64,000 nucleotides of DNA from contig NC_015577.1 in assembly GCF_000214355.1 (NCBI RefSeq), positions 2,781,389 to 2,845,388 of the forward strand. Direction: 5' to 3'. Shown here one piece after another: positions 34,844 to 42,940 of this stretch. The notes below the pieces were generated by a model. It was not told where the DNA came from. It searched no databases and worked only from the letters and a program-made list of their open reading frames with translations. The position numbers and the translations under genes are program-made. Position 1 is the stretch's first letter. Each line of letters opens with the position of its first letter. The DNA is from Leadbettera azotonutricia ZAS-9 (GTDB taxonomy: Bacteria; Spirochaetota; Spirochaetia; Treponematales; Breznakiellaceae).

Positions 34844-36007
34844 ATGCAGGAAAACCAAGCAGCGGGAACAGAAGAGTCGAGCCAGGCAAAATTCAGCTTT
34901 CTGGCCCGTATGAGCCACGAAATGCGTACCCCCCTCAATGCTATTCTCGGCATGACAACCATTGCCCAAAGCTCCATTGAAGATCCTGAAAAAGTAATCC
35001 ACTGCCTCAGCAAAATCAACGAGGCTTCCCTTCACCTGCTGGGGATGATCAACGACATCCTGGACATGTCCAGGATTGAATCGGGCAAACTGGAATTCCA
35101 CAGTGCCGAATTCGACTTTGAAGAGATGATAAAGGGCATAATCTCCTCCATGCAGTTCAGCATGAACGAGAAGAAGCAGAATTTCAAACTTTTCCTTGAT
35201 CCCAGCCTGCCCAGGACCGTTATCTCGGACCAGAAGAGCCTCATCCAGGTTATAACCAACCTCCTTGGCAATGCGATCAAGTTCACCCCCGCAGAAGGCA
35301 ATATCAGCCTAAAGGTCAAAAAGCTCGCCGAAGGGGACGGGTCCTGCACCCTGAAGCTGGATGTGGCGGATTCGGGCATAGGCATAAGCCCTGAGGCCAA
35401 AGAAAAACTCTACGCCCTTTTTGAGCAGGCAGATGGCAGCATAGACCGTAAATTTGAAGGCATCGGCCTGGGCCTGGCCATTACCAAAAGCATACTGGAT
35501 CTCATGGGCGGCGATATTTCCGTACAATCCGAACAGGGCAGGGGAACCTGCTTCACCGTCAAATTCGCTGTGGAGATGGTTAAAGCCAAAGAGCCCGAGG
35601 CAGTCAAGGCGGGCGCCATATTCACGGGCCGCTGCTTGCTGCTGGCCGAGGATGTGGAGATAAACCGCGAAATCATCATTTCCCTTCTGGAAGATACGGG
35701 CATTGCCATTGAATGCGCCAAAAACGGCATCCAGGCACTCAGCATGTTCGAAGCAGCCCCTTCCAAATACAGTATCATACTCATGGACATACACATGCCT
35801 GAAATGGACGGCTACGAAACCACCCGCAAAATACGGCACTCTGCTGCGGAGGAGGCATTCTCCATACCCATAGTGGCCCTCACAGCCAATGTCTTCAATG
35901 AAGATATTGAAAAGTGCCACAAGGCAGGCATGAACGATCACCTGGGAAAACCCATAGTCTACAACGATCTCGTAAAAATGCTTGAGAAGTATCTTTTAAG
36001 CAATTAA
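34844..36007 (+). CDS. Soluble hybrid histidine kinase (HisKA-HATPase-REC) without a sensor domain
   Basis: 387 aa with no membrane segment and almost no N-terminal sensor. HisKA has His ~25 in LARMSHEMRTPLNAILG; the ATPase part has NLLGNAIKFTPAEGN, DSGIGISPEAKE and EGIGLGLAITKS (residues ~125-245). The receiver (~262-385) has Asp ~310 in LMDIHMPEMDGYETT and Lys in GKP. Close in layout to the C-terminal half of the 816-aa kinase at 8895, so probably a paralogue that lost or never had its sensor; it would need a partner protein for input. Confidence 0.88.
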   Translation: MQENQAAGTEESSQAKFSFLARMSHEMRTPLNAILGMTTIAQSSIEDPEKVIHCLSKINEASLHLLGMINDILDMSRIESGKLEFHSAEFDFEEMIKGIISSMQFSMNEKKQNFKLFLDPSLPRTVISDQKSLIQVITNLLGNAIKFTPAEGNISLKVKKLAEGDGSCTLKLDVADSGIGISPEAKEKLYALFEQADGSIDRKFEGIGLGLAITKSILDLMGGDISVQSEQGRGTCFTVKFAVEMVKAKEPEAVKAGAIFTGRCLLLAEDVEINREIIISLLEDTGIAIECAKNGIQALSMFEAAPSKYSIILMDIHMPEMDGYETTRKIRHSAAEEAFSIPIVALTANVFNEDIEKCHKAGMNDHLGKPIVYNDLVKMLEKYLLSN

Positions 36008-36026
36008 CGGAAACAATGCCGGAATA

Positions 36027-37454
36027 TCAGATTTGGAACTCCCGGGCTATTCTTTCTCGCAGTTCTGCAATTTGCCGCTTCACTTCTTCGGGCGCAGGCC
36101 CTCCCTTAAGGCTGCGGGCTTTTACGCAGGCAGCGGGGGTAATGGCATCGTAGATATCCGGTTCAAAAAGCGCAGAGCGGGTTTTGAGTTCAGCCAGGGT
36201 GCGATCCGCAATGCGGTTCTGCCCCGCCTGAATGCAGTCCCTGACAATCAGGGCGGCAGCCTCGTGGGCTTTGCGGAAAGGAAGGCCCTTGCGTACCAGG
36301 TATTCTGCGGCGTCGGTGGCTTCAAGGAAACCTCCGGTACAGGCGGCTTCCATGCGTTCGGTGCTGAATGCCGCAGTGCTCATCATACCCCTGAACATGC
36401 GGAGGCAATTACGGACAGTATCGAGACTGTCAAAAAGGCTCTCCTTGTCTTCCTGAAGATCCTTGTCGTATGCATAGGGCAGACCTTTTAACAAAGCGAG
36501 GAGGGTCACCAGATTACCGACTGTCCGGCCCGACTTGCCCCTGATAAGTTCCGCAAAATCGGGGTTCTTCTTCTGGGGCATTATCGAAGATCCGGTGCTC
36601 CAGGATTCAGCCAAATTGATGAATTTAAATTCCTCGCTGGCCCAGATCACCACATCCTCGCAGAAACGGGAAAGATGGATCATGGTGATTGCACAGGCCG
36701 ACGAAAGCTCCAGGGTGAAATCCCTGTCCGCCACAGAATCCATGGCGTTGAGGGTCGGCCCGGCAAAGCCAAGGGCCGCGGCAGTTGCATGGCGATCCAG
36801 AGGGAGGCCCGAACCTGCCAACGCCCCTGATCCAAGGGGGCACTCATCCAGGCGTTCTAATGCATCCGCAAAGCGGGAAAGATCCCGCTCAAGCCCAGCG
36901 CACCAGGCACAGAAATGATACCCCAGGGTCACAGGCTGTGCCCGCTGGAGGTGGGTATAGCCGGGCATGACAGAATCAATATGCTTTTCAGCCTGATCAA
37001 GAAGGGCGGAAACAGTCTCGCGAAGTTCAGCCTGCAATTCGGGCACAGCCCGCTTGAGGTAGAGCCTGAAATCCACCGCCACCTGATCATTGCGGCTCCT
37101 GCCGGCGTGAACCATGCGGCCCTCGTCGCCCAGCCTTTGGGTAAGGACGCCTTCGACAAAGGAATGAATATCCTCGGCATTGGGATCTATGGCAAGCTTC
37201 CCGGCCACAAGCTCGTCAGCGATTTGGGCAAGTTCCTTATCCAGCTTTTCCGCCGCCTCTTTAGGTATAATTCCCTGCTTGCCCAGCATGGCTGCATGGG
37301 CGCGGCTTCCGGCAATATCATCCAAAGCGAGGCGCTGATCAACAGAGATAGAAGCCTGAAAGGCAAACGCCTCGGCTTCCGGTTTCTCGGATAAACGCCC
37401 CGCCCAGAGTACATCGGGCGGCTTTCTGTTAGAGTCCAAATAACGCTCCTGCAT
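36027..37454 (-). CDS. argH: Argininosuccinate lyase
   Basis: 475 aa. Superfamily signature GSSIMPQKKNPDFAELIRGKSGRTVGNL (residues ~285-315), HAGRSRNDQVAVDFRLYLK and MPGYTHLQRAQPVTLGYH. Splits argininosuccinate into arginine and fumarate. Follows argG by 12 bases on the same strand, so argGH is an operon. Convergent with the soluble kinase. Confidence 0.95.
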   Translation of the reverse strand: MQERYLDSNRKPPDVLWAGRLSEKPEAEAFAFQASISVDQRLALDDIAGSRAHAAMLGKQGIIPKEAAEKLDKELAQIADELVAGKLAIDPNAEDIHSFVEGVLTQRLGDEGRMVHAGRSRNDQVAVDFRLYLKRAVPELQAELRETVSALLDQAEKHIDSVMPGYTHLQRAQPVTLGYHFCAWCAGLERDLSRFADALERLDECPLGSGALAGSGLPLDRHATAAALGFAGPTLNAMDSVADRDFTLELSSACAITMIHLSRFCEDVVIWASEEFKFINLAESWSTGSSIMPQKKNPDFAELIRGKSGRTVGNLVTLLALLKGLPYAYDKDLQEDKESLFDSLDTVRNCLRMFRGMMSTAAFSTERMEAACTGGFLEATDAAEYLVRKGLPFRKAHEAAALIVRDCIQAGQNRIADRTLAELKTRSALFEPDIYDAITPAACVKARSLKGGPAPEEVKRQIAELRERIAREFQI

Positions 37455-37466
37455 TCTCGAATTTTT

Positions 37467-38735
37467 TTATTTTTTCTTTGATTTAGCTTTGGGTTTCGCA
37501 GTATCGCTTTTAACCGCAGCAGTCTTTCCCTTCTTCTTATCCTGTTCCATAAGCGCCCGTACCAATACGGGAAGCCCGTAGAGCCTGATAAAGCCCTTGG
37601 CGTCGGCGTGGTTATACAGCTCGCCGGTAGTAAAACTGGCAATACTGGTGTTGTAAAGAGAATAGGGGCTTGTGACGCCTGCGGAGCTGATACTGCCTTT
37701 GTAAAGCTTGACGCGCACCTTGCCAGTCACGGTTTTCTGGGTAGTGTCTATAAATGCGGAGAGGGCTTCGCGCAGGGGCGTGAACCAGAGGCCGCCGTAG
37801 ATGACTTCGGCCATCTTTAAGCTGACCTGCTGCTTGAACGCGTAGGTTTGCCTGTCGAGGCAAAGATGCTCCAGCTCCTGGTGGGCGTAATAGAGTATGC
37901 TTCCACCGGGAGTCTCGTAGACGCCGCGGCTCTTCATGCCGACCACGCGGTTTTCAACAAGGTCGATGAGGCCCACGCCATTGGCGCCGCCTATCTTGTT
38001 GAGGGCCAGGATCAGGGCAACGCCATCCATCTTTTTGCCGTTCAGGGCCGTCGGAATTCCCTTCTCGAATTCTATTTCCACATATTCAGCCTTATTGGGG
38101 GCCTTCTCGGGGGGCACGGTTATTTTGAGCATGCGCTTCAGCGAAGGCTCGTTGGCGGGATCTTCAAGCTCAAGGCCCTCGTGGGAAATATGCCAGAGAT
38201 TATCGTCCCGGCTGTAGGAATCCTTCTTCTTCATGGGCACGGGGATCTTCCTGCGCTGGAGATAGCGGATCTCCTCTTCCCTGCTCTTGAGCCGCCATGT
38301 CCGCCAGGGGGCAATAATTTCGATATCAGGGGCAAAGGCCATGATGCCCAGATCAAAACGCACCTGGTCATTTCCCTTGCCGGTGGCGCCATGGGCTATG
38401 GCAGTCGCATTTTCCTTGCGGGCATAATCCACAAGCACCTTGGCAATGAGGGGCCTGGCGGTCGAAGTACCCAGAAGGTATTTATCTTCATAGAGGGCAT
38501 TGGCCTTGAGGGCAGGCCACACATATTCCTCTACATATTCTTTTTTGACATCCGCCACATAGCAGGCAGAGGCGCCTGTATCCAGGGCGCGTTTTTTGAT
38601 GGTTTTCCAGTCAGCTTCCTGACCAACATCCACGCAGACCGCGATAACGTCGCAGTCCTGGTTTTCCTTCAGCCAGGGGATAATCACCGTTGTATCAAGC
38701 CCGCCCGAATAGGCCAGGACAATCTTCTTCTTCAT
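37467..38735 (-). CDS. argG: Argininosuccinate synthase
   Basis: 422 aa. N-terminal ATP pyrophosphatase loop [56 protein letters not shown] lysine-rich C-terminal tail ([23 protein letters not shown], ~25 residues) is beyond the usual ~400-aa enzyme. Joins citrulline and aspartate using ATP. Divergent from sdaAB; an imperfect dyad (ATGC...GCAT, around 38758-38771) lies in the shared 68-base spacer but I see no convincing ARG box there. Confidence 0.95.
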   Translation of the reverse strand: MKKKIVLAYSGGLDTTVIIPWLKENQDCDVIAVCVDVGQEADWKTIKKRALDTGASACYVADVKKEYVEEYVWPALKANALYEDKYLLGTSTARPLIAKVLVDYARKENATAIAHGATGKGNDQVRFDLGIMAFAPDIEIIAPWRTWRLKSREEEIRYLQRRKIPVPMKKKDSYSRDDNLWHISHEGLELEDPANEPSLKRMLKITVPPEKAPNKAEYVEIEFEKGIPTALNGKKMDGVALILALNKIGGANGVGLIDLVENRVVGMKSRGVYETPGGSILYYAHQELEHLCLDRQTYAFKQQVSLKMAEVIYGGLWFTPLREALSAFIDTTQKTVTGKVRVKLYKGSISSAGVTSPYSLYNTSIASFTTGELYNHADAKGFIRLYGLPVLVRALMEQDKKKGKTAAVKSDTAKPKAKSKKK

Positions 38736-38803
38736 AATTGTTCATTACTCCTATAATGCAATAGTAGCATAAATGCGGGGAAATTTAATAGTATTATGCC
38801 ATA

Positions 38804-39517
38804 ATGCCGAAAGAAAATGTGCCCTTTTTTGAGATTTTCGGCCCTGTAATGATAGGGCCTTCAAGTTCCCACACTGCGGGGGTGGCCCGCATCTGTTTCC
38901 TTGCAAGGAAAATGTTCGGCGCTCTCCCCGTCAGGGCCAGGATACTGTTTTATGGTTCCCTGGCCGCCACCTGGAAAGGCCACGGTTCGGGAGACGCAGC
39001 CATAGCGGGCCTTTTGGGCATACCCCCCGAAGATGAGCGGCTTTCGCAGGGCAGCGCTATCCTCAAAGACTTTGAAGCCGAAGACCGGGGCTTCCCTGTT
39101 TTTATAGAAGAATGCCGGGAGCTGCCCCCAAGCTGGCACCCCAACAGCCTTGTGGTGGAACTTTTTGGAGCCAGGGGGCAGGGTCCGGATCATCTGGCAA
39201 TCAGGGCTTCCAGCATAGGCGGGGGTTCCATCAGGATTGACGAGATAGACGGATTCCAGGTGAACCTTTCAGGGGAACTTGAAGCCCTGCTCATACTGCA
39301 CCACGATGAAATCGGGGTGATAGCCCAGGTGTCCCGCATTTTGGCCAACGAGAAAATCAACATCGCGGGAACTTCAAGCCACCGCAAAGAAAAAGGCGAA
39401 GAAGCCCTTCTTGTGGTGGAGGCGGACGGCAAGATCCCCCAATATGCCGCCGATCAAATCACCGCCCTGGCCCCGGTTTACCGGGTCATTTCCGTACCCT
39501 CCCTGGTGGATCTATGA
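38804..39517 (+). CDS. sdaAB: L-serine dehydratase, beta subunit (Fe-S type)
   Basis: 237 aa. FEIFGPVMIGPSSSHTAGVARI near the N-terminus is the hallmark of the iron-sulfur serine dehydratase beta chain. A C-terminal ACT domain (~150-225, LLILHHDEIGVIAQVSRILANEKINIAGTSSHRK) probably senses an amino acid. With the alpha chain it deaminates serine to pyruvate. Overlaps sdaAA by four bases. TATTAT six bases before the ATG and no Shine-Dalgarno. Confidence 0.93.
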   Translation: MPKENVPFFEIFGPVMIGPSSSHTAGVARICFLARKMFGALPVRARILFYGSLAATWKGHGSGDAAIAGLLGIPPEDERLSQGSAILKDFEAEDRGFPVFIEECRELPPSWHPNSLVVELFGARGQGPDHLAIRASSIGGGSIRIDEIDGFQVNLSGELEALLILHHDEIGVIAQVSRILANEKINIAGTSSHRKEKGEEALLVVEADGKIPQYAADQITALAPVYRVISVPSLVDL

Positions 39518-40458
39518 AATACAGGTTCAACAGCTTTACTGAACTTTCCCAGATATTGGAAGAAGAAAAAATTCCCGCCCCCCGATACATGATTAAGCGT
39601 GAAATGTTTATTTCAGGATCGTCGGAAGAAGCGGTTATCAAAGAACTTGACCGCCGTATCGAAGTAACAAGGCAAGCCCTGATCAAAGGGCTGGAACATC
39701 CCCAGCATTCCCGTTCGGGCCTCACCAAAGGCGCCGCAAATGCCTTTACCTCAGCGGAAAGGGGACTCGTCGGCGATGCCCTTTTCAGGCGGGCAGTTGC
39801 CTACTCTTTGGCAATTAACGAAGTGAACGCCTGCGGCGGCAAGGTGGTGTCCTTTCCCACAGCAGGTTCAAGCGGCATAGTCCCGGGTGTGATTTGGGCC
39901 TGGCATGATTGCAAGCGGGGCGCCGGAGCCGTCCCCCAAAAACCCCACCGGTTTAGCCTCCCTGTAGCAAAACCCCTAAGCCCACCCTACACAGCGGAAC
40001 TACGGGAAGCATTTTTAATTTCAGGTCTTGTAGGCATACTCATCTCCCAGGGGGCTACCCTGGCAGGTTCCGAAGGAGGCTGTCAGGCTGAATGCGGATC
40101 AGCAGGAGCCATGGCTGCCTGCGCCGTCTCATGGCTTGAAGGGCTGCCCCTGGATAAGTGTTTTTCCGCCGCAGCCTTGTCGCTGAAAAATTCCCTGGGC
40201 CTCGCCTGCGATCCCGTCGCGGGCCTTGTGGAAGTTCCCTGCGTTAAGCGTAATGCCTTTGTCGCGGTCAATGCTTTGACTGCGGCGGACATGACCCTTG
40301 CGGGCATCGAAAGCGTCATACCCTTTGACGAGGTGGTCTGGGCTATGAAGCAGATAGGCGACTCCATACCGCTGGCGATTAAGGAAACCGCCATGGGCGG
40401 GCTGGCGTTGACTCCGACGGGTAAGGCGTTTAAGGAAAGGACACGAGGAGTTTTATGA
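39514..40458 (+). CDS. sdaAA: L-serine dehydratase, alpha subunit (Fe-S type)
   Basis: 314 aa. Cluster-binding and catalytic region: EGGCQAECGSAGAMAACA, LGLACDPVAGLVEVPCVKRNA and VIPFDEVVWAMKQIGDSIP. The Cys residues at ~192, 196, 231 and 242 are candidates for the [4Fe-4S] ligands. An unusual insert (HDCKRGAGAVPQKPHRFSLP, residues ~130-150) interrupts the region that is short in other alpha chains. Works with SdaAB. After its stop the AT-rich repeat region begins. Confidence 0.92.
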   Translation: MKYRFNSFTELSQILEEEKIPAPRYMIKREMFISGSSEEAVIKELDRRIEVTRQALIKGLEHPQHSRSGLTKGAANAFTSAERGLVGDALFRRAVAYSLAINEVNACGGKVVSFPTAGSSGIVPGVIWAWHDCKRGAGAVPQKPHRFSLPVAKPLSPPYTAELREAFLISGLVGILISQGATLAGSEGGCQAECGSAGAMAACAVSWLEGLPLDKCFSAAALSLKNSLGLACDPVAGLVEVPCVKRNAFVAVNALTAADMTLAGIESVIPFDEVVWAMKQIGDSIPLAIKETAMGGLALTPTGKAFKERTRGVL

Positions 40459-40484
40459 AAAGAGCTTAATACAACGGTTGAAAT

Positions 40485-40616
40485 GGTATAAACACATTAA
40501 GCAATTTGATAATGCATTTAACCCTTTTGGTTAAAGCGTTTAAGCTCTTAGGTTAAAGCATTTGATCCCGGTGCTTAAAGCATTTATAAAAAAATATAAA
40601 TCATTTGGCCAGATAG
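40485..40616. repeat. 22-bp phased palindromic repeat array, cluster A
   Basis: Six units begin every 22 bp at 40485, 40507, 40529, 40551, 40573 and 40595. The best units read GGTTAAAGCGTTTAAG and GGTTAAAGCATTTGAT; the core is an imperfect palindrome TTAAAnnnTTTAA. Edge units are degenerate. A spacing of 22 bp is about two helical turns, so bound proteins would lie on one DNA face. Since 22 is not a multiple of three, the repeats are not protein-coding repeats. The element looks like an operator or iteron array. Confidence 0.75.
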
Positions 40617-40816
40617 TACAAAAATTCATAAAACCGGTCAAAACAGCCATCAAAACAGGGAGTTGCTTCATTCTCCGGGACGGTTTTATCATACAGATCT
40701 AAGGGTATATCATGCAGGCAGACAGCTATAAGCATGGGTTTTACCCGTCGACGGGCCGAAATGCCCTGTTGTTTATATCCATCGAACAGTATGTTTATAT
40801 GTTCGGTATAAACCAT
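40601..40816 (-). CDS. Small hypothetical ORF between repeat clusters
   Basis: 71 aa (MVYTEHINILFDGYKQQG ... CFDGCFDRFYEFLYYLAK). Not recognised; no membrane segment or signal. Only a weak CCAGG lies upstream of the ATG, and both ends run into the repeat arrays. It is the only sizeable minus-strand ORF in the 550-base stretch between sdaAA and the next gene. Could be real and controlled by the arrays, or chance. Confidence 0.3.
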   Translation of the reverse strand: MVYTEHINILFDGYKQQGISARRRVKPMLIAVCLHDIPLDLYDKTVPENEATPCFDGCFDRFYEFLYYLAK

Positions 40817-40910
40817 TTAATGAACCTGGTTAAACACTTTAAGGGACTTGGTTAAACGATTCAACGAATCCGGTTAAACGCTTTAAGCAGCCTGGTTAAA
40901 CAGAGTATGC
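40805..40910. repeat. 22-bp phased palindromic repeat array, cluster B
   Basis: Five units starting at 40805, 40828, 40850, 40872 and 40894 (first step 23, the others exactly 22 bp). Each opens with GGTTAAAC (first GGTATAAAC, like the first unit of cluster A) and continues as a TTAAAnnnTTTAA-type palindrome, e.g. GGTTAAACGCTTTAAG. Same family and orientation as cluster A about 230 bp away. Confidence 0.75.
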
Positions 40911-40928
40911 TTTTTTATAAAAGCGCCT

Positions 40929-40953
40929 AAAAAACCCGCCGGAAGCCGGCGGG
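40929..40953 (-). terminator. Terminator after the 41010-41510 gene
   Basis: Minus strand: perfect 8-bp stem CCCGCCGG/CCGGCGGG with a three-base loop (stem 40935-40942 and 40946-40953), followed by six T. Strong intrinsic terminator pointing away from the gene on the right. Confidence 0.8.
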
Positions 40954-40966
40954 GAAGCAATGAGCC

Positions 40967-40999
40967 CAGGATAGGGCCCTGTACCGGGTGCCTATCCTG
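40967..40999 (-). promoter_or_regulatory. Second 3' hairpin ahead of the terminator
   Basis: CAGGATAGG (40967-40975) pairs perfectly with CCTATCCTG (40991-40999), with a further GCCC/GGG inner pairing. It lies 11 bases after the stop codon of the adjacent gene and before the terminator. No T-run follows it, so it more likely protects the 3' end or binds a protein. Confidence 0.45.
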
Positions 41000-41009
41000 C
41001 CTTGAGCCC

Positions 41010-41510
41010 TTACAGCTTGGTTTCTCCCTCTTTGTTCGGCGGCAATTCCGTCTCAGGGCGCTTTACATGGGGAAACTGCTTTTTCAAACGCAGGTAAAGG
41101 GGCTTTGCCCCAGCCTGGCCGCTCTTGGACGCCTCCCGCAGATAGCGGTGGATGCTCAGGGCATTCTGGTATGCACTGTTGCTCAGGAGGATTTCGCTGC
41201 TCCTGATATAATCCATGAGCTTTTTGGCCTCGTTTTGCAGTTGTGACAGCACCTTTACATTGGACATGTCCTGGTTTAAATCATCAACACTGAGATAGCT
41301 CGGAATATACCCGGTATTTTTCAGTGCAATGACATGTGCTGTTTCCACAAACCCCAGACGCTTGATTCCTATCGCGTTTTTTGACTTCTTGGGCTTTGGG
41401 CTTAGCTTTTTGAGCGTAAGAGCAAAAGAGCTGTTAATTCCTTCCAGTTTGCCCAGCATTTCGCTGAAAGCATCAACCGGGAGATCCGATTTTTGAGCTG
41501 TAGCAGCCAT
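41010..41510 (-). CDS. Hypothetical protein with its own operator and double 3' hairpin
   Basis: About 166 aa from ATG 41510 (MAATAQKSDLPVDAF), chosen for the AAGGAG seven bases before it; the frame also opens at 41531. I do not recognise a family. It is mainly helical and basic, with a Lys/Pro-rich segment (LSPKPKKSKNAIG, ~42-54), a part resembling a short DNA- or RNA-binding region (KRLGFVETAHVIALKNTGYIPSYLSVDDLNQDMS), a long helix (KVLSQLQNEAKKLMDYIRSSEIL) and an acidic tail. It stands alone between the repeat arrays and an exporter operon in AT-rich DNA, which suggests acquired material. Confidence 0.65.
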   Translation of the reverse strand: MAATAQKSDLPVDAFSEMLGKLEGINSSFALTLKKLSPKPKKSKNAIGIKRLGFVETAHVIALKNTGYIPSYLSVDDLNQDMSNVKVLSQLQNEAKKLMDYIRSSEILLSNSAYQNALSIHRYLREASKSGQAGAKPLYLRLKKQFPHVKRPETELPPNKEGETKL

Positions 41511-41571
41511 AAAAAACTCCTTCGGCATCAATCCGCCGGTTCATAGCCGGCATTATGAAACCTTAATGATT

Positions 41572-41610
41572 TGAGATAACTTCAATATTTGATATATTAG
41601 AGTTATCTCA
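41572..41610. promoter_or_regulatory. 9-bp perfect inverted repeat, probable operator
   Basis: TGAGATAAC (41572-41580) and GTTATCTCA (41602-41610) form a perfect inverted repeat with 21 bases between, in very AT-rich DNA upstream of the minus-strand gene. Half-sites are three helical turns apart centre to centre, as for a dimeric or looping regulator. The rest of 41532-41734 is AT-rich with several -10-like sequences but no other clear structure. Confidence 0.5.
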
Positions 41611-41734
41611 TATATTAAATATAGCAAATAAATCTGAAAAGTCAACAAAAAATGTAAAATTTATCAAAAATATCTATTTTTTGGATTGTCAATGATAGCT
41701 TTTTTCTTGCCCATCCCGTAAAGTATGGTCCGCG

Positions 41735-41763
41735 TTGACGCTTTCCTGTTCCCATGGTATAAA
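41735..41763 (+). promoter_or_regulatory. Promoter of the ABC exporter operon
   Basis: TTGACG (41735-41740), 17-bp spacer, TATAAA (41758-41763); one mismatch to consensus in each hexamer. The predicted start near 41770 gives a ~150-base leader containing a short ORF with a strong Shine-Dalgarno. Confidence 0.7.
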
Positions 41764-41794
41764 GACACACTACATTCACAAAACGGAGGAAAAT

Positions 41795-41827
41795 ATGTTC
41801 GCGCCTACGGTGGCCCTTTCAGTCTAA
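41795..41827 (+). CDS. Ten-residue leader peptide of the exporter operon
   Basis: ATG 41795 follows CGGAGGAAAAT (excellent Shine-Dalgarno) and reads MFAPTVALSV then TAA. An inverted repeat CCGCG-TATT-CGCGG (41829-41842) follows at once. This is the layout of leader peptides that control exporter or resistance genes by ribosome stalling or attenuation. Function is inferred; no alternative hairpin with a T-run is obvious before the next ATG at 41921. Confidence 0.45.
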   Translation: MFAPTVALSV

Positions 41828-41920
41828 CCGCGTATTCGCGGCGTCTTACGCACAAACCCTCTTTTACAATGCAGGGGCGGATATGCGGTTTTCTCTTTAC
41901 CAAACCACTGGAGGAAAGCC

Positions 41921-42940
41921 ATGTCCGCAGGACAAAACAATACAGAACAGCAAAAAACAATAGTCGTGGAGACTGAAAAGCTGACCAAGGAATACCGGCG
42001 TTTCGAGAAGGAGCCGGGGCTTTTGGGAAGCGTTAAAAGCCTTTTTAACCGGAAATTCGTTACCAAAACCGCAGTGGACAGCCTGGACTTAAAAATAAGC
42101 CAGGGGGAGTTCACCGCCCTTATCGGGCCCAACGGGGCGGGCAAGACCACCCTGGTCAAAATGCTCACAGGCATAATCGCGCCCAGTTCCGGCAGGATCT
42201 CGGTGCTGGGGTATTATCCCAATAAACTGGAAAACGCCTTTAAGCGGCAGTATGCCGTGGTCATGGGTCAGAAGAGCCAGCTCTTTTTCGAGCTGACCCC
42301 TTTGGATACCTTTGCCCTTTTCAGGGAACTCTACAATATCCCTCCCGATGTGTATAAGCGGAACGTGGATTACTTTGTGGACATCTTCGGCGTGTCCGGC
42401 CTCCTCAATGTGCAGGTGAGGACCCTCTCCCTGGGGGAACGGATGAAGATGGAACTTATCACCGCCCTCCTTCACAGCCCCCAGATCCTGTTCCTGGACG
42501 AGCCGACTATCGGTCTTGACGCGGCGGCCCAGCGTCAGATCCGGACCTTCCTCCGGGAGGTGAACCGCGAACAGGGCACGACCATCATCCTGACTTCCCA
42601 CTATATGGAAGATGTGCGCAGCCTCTGCGGACGCAGCATAGTGATTTCCGGGGGCAGGAAAATATACGACGGGGATACGGAGCGCCTCTTTGCCTCCTAC
42701 CAGATACACAAAAAGATCACCCTCCTCTTTGAAACCGAATGTACCTTTGCCGCGCCTCCCGGAGCCGTGGTGATTGAACAGAGCCCCTGGAAGGCTGTCT
42801 TCATGGTTCCCAAGGAACAGAGCGGGGAACTGCTTCAAAGTATCATCGCCCTCTATCCCCTCAGGGACATTACGGTGGAAGAAGACGACCTGGGCGGCGT
42901 GGTGGAGCGCATTTACACCGCAGGCGGGGAGGCGCGGTGA
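41921..42940 (+). CDS. ABC-2 exporter ATPase (COG4586-like)
   Basis: 339 aa. Walker A GPNGAGKTT (~66-74), signature LSLGERMKMEL, Walker B ILFLDEPTIGLDAAAQ, switch His in LTSHYMEDV. The N-terminal extension (VETEKLTKEYRRFEKEPGLLGSVKSLFNRK) and the C-terminal ~70 residues are typical of the uncharacterised COG4586-COG4587-COG3694 export systems. Shine-Dalgarno GGAGGAAA. Overlaps the next gene by four bases. The substrate is unknown; related sets export drugs such as daunorubicin or viologens. Confidence 0.88.
   Translation: MSAGQNNTEQQKTIVVETEKLTKEYRRFEKEPGLLGSVKSLFNRKFVTKTAVDSLDLKISQGEFTALIGPNGAGKTTLVKMLTGIIAPSSGRISVLGYYPNKLENAFKRQYAVVMGQKSQLFFELTPLDTFALFRELYNIPPDVYKRNVDYFVDIFGVSGLLNVQVRTLSLGERMKMELITALLHSPQILFLDEPTIGLDAAAQRQIRTFLREVNREQGTTIILTSHYMEDVRSLCGRSIVISGGRKIYDGDTERLFASYQIHKKITLLFETECTFAAPPGAVVIEQSPWKAVFMVPKEQSGELLQSIIALYPLRDITVEEDDLGGVVERIYTAGGEAR

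Noticed and set aside
38736-38803. ARG box in front of argG
   Set aside because: Only a loose ATGC...GCAT dyad is present; it does not fit TGAATWWWWATTCA well enough.
40485-40910. CRISPR array or integron attC sites
   Set aside because: Units are adjacent at 22 bp without unique spacers, the repeats are degenerate, and no cas or integrase gene is near.
41725-41976. 83-aa ORF spanning the exporter promoter and leader
   Set aside because: It starts before the predicted TSS, overlaps the -35/-10 and the better-supported leader peptide, and has no family similarity.
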